From Aurantiochytrium sp. KH105 (lineage: Eukaryota > Sar > Bigyra > Thraustochytrida > Thraustochytriidae): a stretch of DNA of 64,000 nucleotides. The DNA is taken from assembly GCA_003116975.1 (NCBI GenBank), contig BGKB01000018.1, forward strand, positions 620,001-684,000. The letters run 5' to 3'. The position numbers and the translations under genes were made by a program. This document shows positions 51,135 to 58,713 of the stretch, in pieces (positions within the stretch are counted from its first letter, which is position 1; every line of letters starts with the position of its first letter). The notes under the pieces were generated by a model. That model did no database searches and was not told the origin of the DNA. It saw only the letters and a list, made by a program, of their open reading frames with translations.

Positions 51135-52073
51135 ATGGCCCCGCTGTACAAGGTGCGCTACACCTTTCGCGCAGAAGATGAGGGCGAACTAGCCGTGAGC
51201 AAGGGCGACCTTGTCAAGCTGGTGATCCCGTCGCGCCTGAGCGCGGCCGCGGACGAGGTCACTGCTGAAGAGGTTTCCAAGGACGGCTGGACGCTCGTCG
51301 AGACCCTCGCGCAACCTGTGCGCAAGGGTTATGTTCCCACAAACTATATTGTCAGGAGCGAAGAAAACGCAGCGACCGCTCGCGAGTCGCCAAGCCGCAA
51401 CGAGAGAAACACCCTCTCTGCCGCAAGACCTCGCACTGCAGGCTCGGACCGCGGGGAAACTTCAACGAGCCGTATGGGATCCCCTCGCGAGAGCTCCCCC
51501 ACCGAGAGCTCGCGGGTTGGACCCATTCGAAGGCTTTCTGATCCGCGTCTGCCGCAGCATTTGCTCGAGACCCTCGAGGCCTCGGATGCCACCATCGATC
51601 TCGGCGCTGCGGCAGGGCGCTACGGCTCACAACACGCAGCGGGGATGCAGCCCCAGGCAGCTCCCAGCCCTGCACCCACTGCACCTCGGAACGCATCATC
51701 CTACGAGCCTCAATATCCGCAGCCTCACCAACTTCAGCCCTATCAGCCACCGCCAACGGACGCCGGCACGGGCGCTGGCGTCGATCTCACGCAGCTCTTT
51801 GCGGACCATGACGCCTGGCACGACAAGGTTATTCGCGAGCGAGAAGATGAATTCGCTGCCTTTGAAAACTCGCTCGACCACGTCTCTTCTGCTCTCGGTC
51901 AAGTCCAGGAGAAAAACCAAAATGTCATTTCCAAGGTACTCAGTGTAGAAGCTCAGGTCGAAGCGCTCAAGAATCAACTCAAGCAGCAGATTCAAGCCGA
52001 CCGCAAGTCCCTATCGGAGCGTTTCTCCTCTCCGTATGAATCACAGAATGGAGACGGCATCGCAGGGTTTTGA
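51135..52073 (+). CDS. SH3-domain protein with C-terminal coiled coil
   Basis: 312 residues from the ATG giving MAPLYKVRYTF, which places the SH3 domain at the very N-terminus. An in-frame ATG at 50946 would add 63 basic residues. The SH3 domain spans about 3-70: YKVRYTFRAEDEGELAVSKGD (ALYDY-like start), DGWTLVE, and GYVPTNYI (the conserved PxNY end). A Ser/Pro/Gln-rich linker follows, then a coiled coil from about 215 to 300 (heptads such as FENSLDHVSSALGQVQ). Such proteins usually bind proline-rich partners in actin or endocytic assemblies; no specific partner can be named. It lies about 1.1 kb upstream of the second surface-protein gene on the same strand. Confidence 0.78.
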   Translation: MAPLYKVRYTFRAEDEGELAVSKGDLVKLVIPSRLSAAADEVTAEEVSKDGWTLVETLAQPVRKGYVPTNYIVRSEENAATARESPSRNERNTLSAARPRTAGSDRGETSTSRMGSPRESSPTESSRVGPIRRLSDPRLPQHLLETLEASDATIDLGAAAGRYGSQHAAGMQPQAAPSPAPTAPRNASSYEPQYPQPHQLQPYQPPPTDAGTGAGVDLTQLFADHDAWHDKVIREREDEFAAFENSLDHVSSALGQVQEKNQNVISKVLSVEAQVEALKNQLKQQIQADRKSLSERFSSPYESQNGDGIAGF

Positions 52074-53151
52074 AAATATTCTTAGATAAAAAAGCAAGCT
52101 TCTTTTCCACGTGTGAATTTCATCGATTCCACCTCGTACGCATGAGACACCGTCATCTTTTGCGCAGTGAAAGATGAACTATGCAAAAAGAGCGTCATAG
52201 AACTGAGATGTTCTCGCCCTTCCTTTACTTTCTCAGCTCTTACGGAACGCAAGTCGTCCCTCGTTTGCCATCCATGACCTCTTTCTCACGAGCCAGAAAA
52301 TGCCCAAACATCTTTGTCGCTTGCAATTACAGTTAGGCCTTGCATCACGATGTTGCGTGGCCAAAGCCTAACGCTTTCAGAGATCGAATCGGCCATGCTG
52401 AATTTGAATTTCGACGTCGGTCAACGCCAGGGCTACTAACATAAGCTCCTTCTTTTTTTTAAGCTCCTTCTTTTTTTTTCAGTCCTTGCATGGGGGTCAC
52501 TGGATTTGTTCTTTTCGGCTGGGTGCTCACATGCCACTAGCTATCTATCCTCGAAGACGTCGCCTCTCTCCGGCAAAAGCGGACGATGAACTGCCTCTGT
52601 TGTGCTCATGACCCCCGGACGGCGCGAGGGTCCAAGTCCTTTCTTTCCTTTCTTCTGCGTGTCCAAGCGATAGGCCTAAGGTTTCCGCTAGACGAACCAT
52701 GGGAAAAAGGGGGGAAGGGCATTTCAAATTTTTTTTAACTTCTTTAATACAGTCAAGATGGCAACTTGACTGAGAGAGAAAGGAAGACGGAGCGGAGCGG
52801 AGCACGGTCAGGACAGCATAGGCTGGCTCCATTGCTTGACAACCAGGAGCGCAAAAGACTAGACCGCCAACGAGGCGAAGTGAGCGCTGGCAATCAAGCT
52901 CTCGAGCAGGCGAGCACGTAAGCGGGCGTGCTAGCGAGCTTGCTTGCGCGCAAGACAGAGAGAGCGCGCACGATACGCGAGCGAGCGAGCGAGCGTAGTT
53001 TCTTGTCCAGTCTGATTGCTCTCGTGCAAACGTGGCCACGCGAACGCTTGAGCGCCAGAAAGGAGTCAACCTCAATCCCTGCTTCTCCCTCTCACGCTCT
53101 CTCTCGCCGGCAGCAAGACGGCCTCTGGTCGTCAAGAGCGCCTATAATACC
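52074..53151. other. Intergenic region upstream of surface-protein copy B
   Basis: 1.08 kb. GTTAGGC (52332-52338) pairs with GCCTAAC (52366-52372) as an inverted repeat. AAGCTCCTTCTTTTTTTT-like sequence occurs twice in tandem (about 52443-52481). A short GAGC run lies near 52978-52995. A TATAATA string lies only about 8 bases before the ATG at 53152. Confidence 0.5.
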
Positions 53152-54267
53152 ATGAAGAAGCAAGCAGCGGTTGCCTTCGCTGCAACTCTTGTACTTGCCA
53201 GCGTGCACGAGAGCGACGCTTTCACAATTAACGACCCGACCTCTGATACCTTATGGACCAACTATACCCCGCAAGAGCCGCTCGTTCAAGGCTCCATCAT
53301 TGCCAGCGGAGGCCCCAGTGAACTTGCCAGCGGCAATTGTACATTCGATGAAGGAACGCTTTTACAGTGGACTGTAAAAAAGTCCGACGCGACAAGCGAA
53401 GACGTTTATGGCTGCATCGATGTTGACCACTCAGGCACCTCAGAAGATTCGTGGCTACCGAGGAGCGAATCGTATCCATACGATACTGCGTACAATCCCA
53501 CAGCCTTCAACTCCACTGCTCAATGGTGCTACATTGGCACAGTCAATGATGGCTCCGACAACGCGGACAATGCTGGCCTGGCAAATTACAATGCCAAAGT
53601 CGACGATAATGCAGACGGCAAATGGGATGAATGGGCGTATTGCTCCATGTCCGAGTCCGTGTATCGCTACACGAGCGTCAAAGGCTTTAGCCTCGTCGAC
53701 GCCAACATGAATATCGCCGGGTACCCATGCGCCGGCACGTGGAATTATAACAATGGCGATGATATTCAAGTCGGAGTGACCAACTCTTGCCTACCATTCG
53801 CCGACTATCCACCACAAGCCGACGGTCTCGATCTTTCTGAAATTCCTGACGCATGGAAAAAGTACTGGTGCTTTCTTGAGCCCGGGGACGATTCCGTTGG
53901 CTACAATCCGAACAAGATGGACAGCGGGTCGTACAGCGACAAAGTCTATCAGTGGGGATTTTGTCAAGACAGTGAAGATCCCTACATTGCTGTCCCAACC
54001 GCAAAGAGCTCCGTCGCGCCCACCGGCTCCACGTTGACGCCCACGCAAGCCCCGGCTGCAACGCCTAGCGTGACTCCAGGCGGGACCTCATCGCCGACCC
54101 CGGATGATTCAAGAGGGTCCACCGAGTCTCCCTCCACGAGCTCGCCCACTCCAGACGCGGAACCAGGTAGCAACGATGCCCCTTCGCCGGCTACGATAGC
54201 TGCCTTTCCAAGAGTCCTCCTGGCCCTCTTGGCCGGTCTCACTATGCAACACTTTCAAACCTGCTAG
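53152..54267 (+). CDS. Secreted/GPI-anchored-like surface protein with two FN2-like cysteine modules (copy B)
   Basis: 371 residues from the ATG giving MKKQAAVAFAATLVLAS; upstream codons in frame lack an ATG. It has the same layout as the gene at 47829: a signal peptide (ending SDA), the shared AFTIxxPTS start, eight ectodomain cysteines in two WC...W-x-[YF]C modules, a Pro/Thr/Ser stalk with SPTPD repeats, and a hydrophobic C-terminus (LLALLAGL) followed by a few polar residues. The two ectodomains are clearly homologous and collinear, so they arose by gene duplication. Copy B uses less biased codons than copy A and lacks the large microsatellite island, suggesting lower or different expression. 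A single extra Cys is found as the last residue. Confidence 0.8.
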   Translation: MKKQAAVAFAATLVLASVHESDAFTINDPTSDTLWTNYTPQEPLVQGSIIASGGPSELASGNCTFDEGTLLQWTVKKSDATSEDVYGCIDVDHSGTSEDSWLPRSESYPYDTAYNPTAFNSTAQWCYIGTVNDGSDNADNAGLANYNAKVDDNADGKWDEWAYCSMSESVYRYTSVKGFSLVDANMNIAGYPCAGTWNYNNGDDIQVGVTNSCLPFADYPPQADGLDLSEIPDAWKKYWCFLEPGDDSVGYNPNKMDSGSYSDKVYQWGFCQDSEDPYIAVPTAKSSVAPTGSTLTPTQAPAATPSVTPGGTSSPTPDDSRGSTESPSTSSPTPDAEPGSNDAPSPATIAAFPRVLLALLAGLTMQHFQTC

Positions 54268-54984
54268 ATTTCTTCGAGTGTTTGTGTAGCAGCTCTTGAT
54301 TTCATGATAGTAACTGTACTGATCTGCCTTATTCCACCACCCCATGCATCCGCACTCGAGTCCTCTTCGATTCAATGACTCTTGTTGGTCCACTACGAAC
54401 TAGTTCGTAGGCTTACAGTAAGCCTAGCTAGACCTAGGCCAACCTTCTACATCAAGGTTCTAAACGTTCTAAATTTTTGACCGTTGGTCCAGGCTCTCAC
54501 CGCATCTGTACAACGCTCTTATAGTGTGCCAACGAAACGAGCACGTTACCACCACATCGGCGCCCGAGGTTGCATGGGATTGCTCTTTTGAATCAAACAT
54601 AGCCTTTTGGATGAGCGGCAAGACAGATTGCCCCGGCTCCGATTCATCTCGACGTGCGGCCTCGCGCGCTGACGGGCGTGAGCGCCGTCTTGACGCTACG
54701 CGACGAGCCACTGTCGCAAGCTAGACGAGGGCTTCGCGACGCGCGACCAAATACGAAGAGGAAAATTCTCTAAAGTCGAAATCGAGAACAGGCAGCGGAG
54801 CGCGAGTCTGGTTGTTTCACCGGCGCGAACGCCACAACGAACACGCAACACGAAAGCGCTCAAATCCATCTTCAACCCCCATCACACGCCACCGCCGAGC
54901 GCGCGTGTTTGCGACAAGACGTAAAGTGAATTGGTATCGTTGAACAAGCCGAACTACATACAAAGAGGTAAAGGGAATCAAACC
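54268..54984. other. Intergenic region with inverted-repeat cluster
   Basis: 717 bp between copy B and the EFHC-like gene. Apart from the palindrome cluster (54393-54459) no gene or repeat is recognised. Confidence 0.6.
54393..54459. repeat. Four adjacent inverted repeats
   Basis: An 18-bp perfect palindrome, CTACGAACTAGTTCGTAG (54393-54410). Then GGCTTAC-A-GTAAGCC (54410-54424). Then GCCTAG-CTAGAC-CTAGGC (54422-54439). Then AACCTT-CTACATC-AAGGTT (54441-54459). They follow with no gap, about 125 bases after the stop of the surface-protein gene. Read directly from the sequence; function unknown. Confidence 0.9.
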
Positions 54985-57900
54985 ATGGAGAGTAATGAGG
55001 ATGCTCGCGTTGAGATCGATCGCACGCGGCATCTGCAGCGCGCCATGAGCTTGGACAAGATGCCCTCTGTCCCGGGTCTTCGACCTCCGTGCAAAGAGGG
55101 AGGAAACCCTCTTGGTCATTTCCGACGAAGCAATGCTGTCCTTCAAGCTGACGCCGCTGCAAAGCTTGTCTCCAACAGACCCAAACTCGTATCTCTCGGC
55201 AAGGCGCCCACGCCGAATGCCAGCCTTACAGAGCTGGAAGACCACAAGACAGCGCTGCTCGAGCAGTACAAATCCGTAGAAGAGCAATTAGCCATCAAGC
55301 GTGAGCTGACGTCTGCAGAAAAAAAAGGTGGCCGAGTCGGTCGAACCGACAGTAGTGACTCACTTTTGCACTGCAAGTCAACGCCGAACCTTCGTGTGCA
55401 GCCGCGATGGCTCAAGCACGACAAGGACGTTCTGCGATTCTTTACGTTCTTTCGTGAACCAGTTTTCGAAAGCGCGCTCGAGACCTTTCGCATTCGACGC
55501 TGTGAGCTACTCTACTTTCTCGAAAACGGCGACGTGGCCGTGAACGAGCCCAAAGAACAAAACTCAGGGCTCCCTCAAGGAGTGCTTGTCAAGCGTATGC
55601 CACTCACGCACGAGGATGGATCTACTTTCGACCCGGCAGAATTTTGCATTGGCCAAGAGCTTTCCATTTTCCGCGTACGCTACCGAATCGTTGACATCGA
55701 CGAGAAAACCCGTCTATGGCTTGCCGAGAGAGGCGTCGACGCTGGCGCTCCTGAGCCGTACCCCGAGGATCCTCATCGCCGCATGCTATCGCGTGCCGGA
55801 CTCGGAAACAAAAACACATCCATCCCAGCACTGCAAGGCCAGCAACTTGGCGATCACGCCGGGCCTCCCTCCGACGGCGCTGTCAGCATGGCGCCTAGCA
55901 AGGGGACCCTGCGCATTTCTTGCGTGTGGGACGACAGCTCGCGCCTGTATGGCGACAAGCACTTTTTTCAGCTCAACTACTACCTTGTTGATGACACAAT
56001 TGCCATCTACGAGGTTGGCGTCGCTTCCACCCTCTATAAGCGAAGCAAATTACTGGTTGACAAGGAGAACCTGGCCAAGGGCTTTGTGCAGCCAAGTGAC
56101 CTCGTCTGCGGCCGCTACATCGCGTGCAATGGTCGCAAGCTCTTGCTACTCAAGTGTCTCGATGAGTTCACGCGCGCGTACTTTCAACGCGTTTTTGGTA
56201 TTTCGCAACCCATGGTCGACGTAGCCAAGCCTCCCGCAAAGGTCGTAACCAAGGTCATCCCGCCCTACAATGGCTGGGGCTCCGAGGCGGATTCGCTGGC
56301 CAACTGCATCAATCTCGTGCCCAAGGCTGTGACACAGGACCTGCACCGATACCTGAACAATTCGGGCAAGGTGCTCAAGTTCTCGGCCTGCCTGGTTGCT
56401 CCTAAACCCGAGGACGAGGGCCGAAAGTTCCTCATCAGCTACTACATGGACGATGACACATGTGCGATCTACGAGCCCCCGATCCCGAACTCTGGTATCG
56501 TCGGAGGCAAATTCCTTGCTCGCGGCCGCTACAAGAAGCCCGTGCTTGAAAAGAAGATTATCGACGTCGCCGCGCAGCAATCTCTCAAGGACGCCATTCT
56601 CGAAAAGATCCAGTCGAGAATGGTTGGTGGGCCGTATGGTCTCTTGCGCGCCTTTCGCAAGTTCGGAACGGATGAGCACGGTTGCATCAGCTTTGACAAC
56701 TTTCGTATCGGCCTACGGTCCATTGGCGTTCTTCCTGCAGCGTTTGCGGATGAAGAGCTCCGGGCGCTCTTCAGTATGTACGATCACTCTGGGGACGATG
56801 CGATCGACTATAAAGAGTTCGTTGAACAGGTTATGCAGGACAAAGCCGTGGCTGCGAACGCCTCGCGGTACTCTGCGCGCTACATTCGTTCTTCAGACTT
56901 TTACATTGGCACCCGCATTCAGTTCATGTTCCCGCAGACAGGTGCCTGCACACAAGAGTTTGAAATTACCAGCGCCGACAAGGACACGCTTGACCTCATG
57001 GAGGACCATCCAGACCTGTTCCCGCAAAGTAACGTCGAGGTGATCGCCACTATGCTCGCCGAGGTCCTTGAAGAGAACCACGTCAACGTCACCGAGGCCT
57101 TTCGGGTCATTGACAGGGAGAACAAGGGCTACATCCATCCTTCCCAGCTCGGAGAGCTCGTGGCCAAATGGGCTCTCGACTTTGGACTCATCGGGGAACA
57201 GCTTACCAAGCATGAACGCCTCACCCTCGTTCGCCACTACGACCGCGATGGTGACGGTCGCATCTACTACCACGAGTTTGCGGCGGCACTGCGCAAGTCT
57301 AAACCACTCTACAGCTCCGGGATGAGAAGCACAGAGCGTGTCACAAAAGCTGGATCGCCTGTTGCGGCTACCTTTGAGGCGGCAACATCGGCGCTCTTTC
57401 AAAAGCTGTCCACGCTACGGAATGCGCAAACCAACCTTTTTGCCAAGTTCAAGGAGATTGACGAGAATGGGTCGGGCGCGGTTTCATGGGACGAATTCCG
57501 CAATATGCTCCGCCGTTTCGACATTTATCTGAACAACGAAAGGGACAAACTCACGCTCATGCGTCTTTTTGATGTAGATGCCGATGGACTCATTCGATAT
57601 GAGGAGCTCCTTGAAGCTGTCATGTCAGGACAGCTTCCAAACGCCGCTGGTAGCGATGGCGCAGATGGTCCCGATGGCGGCGACCCAGCCGACATTCTCA
57701 AGTACGAGGCCGTCGTGCAGGCTGCACAGGAGCGCGAGGACGCAACCGACCGTCTGCGCGCGCTCATGCATGTGTTCAATGCGGCCTTCTCACGCCGCCG
57801 TCATCAGCTACTCAAGTCGCTCTCATCGTATGACATTGACAATCATGGGCTGATTTCAAAGACGAACTTTCTTCTCGCAATCAACGCCACCAACCCAGAT

Positions 57901-58092
57901 TTTCCGTCTTCCGTGCGCGATCAAATCGTCGACTACGTCTTCCGTGTGGTTCCTGTTCCTGCCCTGGGAATCGCGCCTCCGGGCGCTGGAACAACGCCCA
58001 ATTTGGACTATCGTGCCTTTGTTGAGACCATGCTCACGCAGGACATTCCACGAGCAACAGCTCTCTACGGGGATTTGCGAACGAGTTCTTAG
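54985..58092 (+). CDS. EFHC/Rib72-like ciliary protein: three DM10 domains and seven EF-hands
   Basis: 1035 residues from the first in-frame ATG. DM10 domains lie at about 145-255, 305-402 and 460-676. The family (EFHC1/2, Rib72) consists of microtubule inner proteins of ciliary doublets. Here the third DM10 is split: its first half ends at GGKFLARGRYKKP (about 522) and resumes at SSDFYIGTRIQF (about 632). The ~110 residues between hold an EF-hand pair, one loop degenerate and one near-canonical (DHSGDDAIDYKE). Five more EF-hand loops follow: DRENKGYIHPSQ, DRDGDGRIYYHE, DENGSGAVSWDE, DVDADGLIRYEE and DIDNHGLISKTN. The middle three are canonical calcium binders; the last lacks the final Glu. 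EFHC1 is about 640 residues with one C-terminal EF-hand region, so this protein is much enlarged. Confidence 0.92.
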   Translation: MESNEDARVEIDRTRHLQRAMSLDKMPSVPGLRPPCKEGGNPLGHFRRSNAVLQADAAAKLVSNRPKLVSLGKAPTPNASLTELEDHKTALLEQYKSVEEQLAIKRELTSAEKKGGRVGRTDSSDSLLHCKSTPNLRVQPRWLKHDKDVLRFFTFFREPVFESALETFRIRRCELLYFLENGDVAVNEPKEQNSGLPQGVLVKRMPLTHEDGSTFDPAEFCIGQELSIFRVRYRIVDIDEKTRLWLAERGVDAGAPEPYPEDPHRRMLSRAGLGNKNTSIPALQGQQLGDHAGPPSDGAVSMAPSKGTLRISCVWDDSSRLYGDKHFFQLNYYLVDDTIAIYEVGVASTLYKRSKLLVDKENLAKGFVQPSDLVCGRYIACNGRKLLLLKCLDEFTRAYFQRVFGISQPMVDVAKPPAKVVTKVIPPYNGWGSEADSLANCINLVPKAVTQDLHRYLNNSGKVLKFSACLVAPKPEDEGRKFLISYYMDDDTCAIYEPPIPNSGIVGGKFLARGRYKKPVLEKKIIDVAAQQSLKDAILEKIQSRMVGGPYGLLRAFRKFGTDEHGCISFDNFRIGLRSIGVLPAAFADEELRALFSMYDHSGDDAIDYKEFVEQVMQDKAVAANASRYSARYIRSSDFYIGTRIQFMFPQTGACTQEFEITSADKDTLDLMEDHPDLFPQSNVEVIATMLAEVLEENHVNVTEAFRVIDRENKGYIHPSQLGELVAKWALDFGLIGEQLTKHERLTLVRHYDRDGDGRIYYHEFAAALRKSKPLYSSGMRSTERVTKAGSPVAATFEAATSALFQKLSTLRNAQTNLFAKFKEIDENGSGAVSWDEFRNMLRRFDIYLNNERDKLTLMRLFDVDADGLIRYEELLEAVMSGQLPNAAGSDGADGPDGGDPADILKYEAVVQAAQEREDATDRLRALMHVFNAAFSRRRHQLLKSLSSYDIDNHGLISKTNFLLAINATNPDFPSSVRDQIVDYVFRVVPVPALGIAPPGAGTTPNLDYRAFVETMLTQDIPRATALYGDLRTSS

Positions 58093-58713
58093 AAAGTCCC
58101 TGACCGGCTGCAGATCGCACAAGGCCTCAAGCAGCGTGCATTATCTAAAAATGCAAGATGTTTTTACCTTAACTTTTCAAAAATGGCAAGAACAAGACGG
58201 ACGCCTCCTTTCTCTCGGTGGGAAAGCCGACACCTCTGCTGTGAAACGTGCAGGAATCAAAACAAACAGAGAACCGTGCTCCTGTTCTGAAAGAGGATGA
58301 CGAGACTACAATCAAATCAGGGATTGCCCTTTTCTTGCGCTTGTAATCATGAGTTTCCTTTTCGCCTCACTAGCAGCGACGCTACGCCAAGAGCTGGCGT
58401 CGTCAATGAAAGTCACTGCGTTCATTCACAAGGCAAGCCGACTTCTTTCCATGACATCCTTTCCCTCGTCGAGCTATAGGTAGAACATGATTCACTCCTT
58501 TCGTTTTTTTTTGTTTTTGTTTTTTTCAGACTCTCAAGGGGCTCTCGCGTCTGTGGCGCAAATCCTTTCATTCCTTGTCGTGCTCCTCAGATCGGTGCGC
58601 AGCACGTGGAGCGCAAGAAGGCATCGCGCGCAGCAACAACACACGGGCGAACGGCGAGGGGGGCACAGCGACTAAAAGTCGCGTCGCCTCGTCCAAGCGG
58701 AAGCGTTGCCACC
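58093..58713. other. Intergenic region upstream of the Sen1-like gene
   Basis: 621 bp. T-rich run near 58500-58530. A good start context, GCCACC before the ATG, at 58708-58713. No other feature. Confidence 0.6.

Noticed and set aside
54931..54984. Extended N-terminus for the EFHC-like protein
   Set aside because: It would need a TTG start; the ATG at 54985 is the first in frame. The same reasoning moved the starts of the kinase, VDAC, FAN1, RP2, hydrolase, copy B and Sen1 genes inward.
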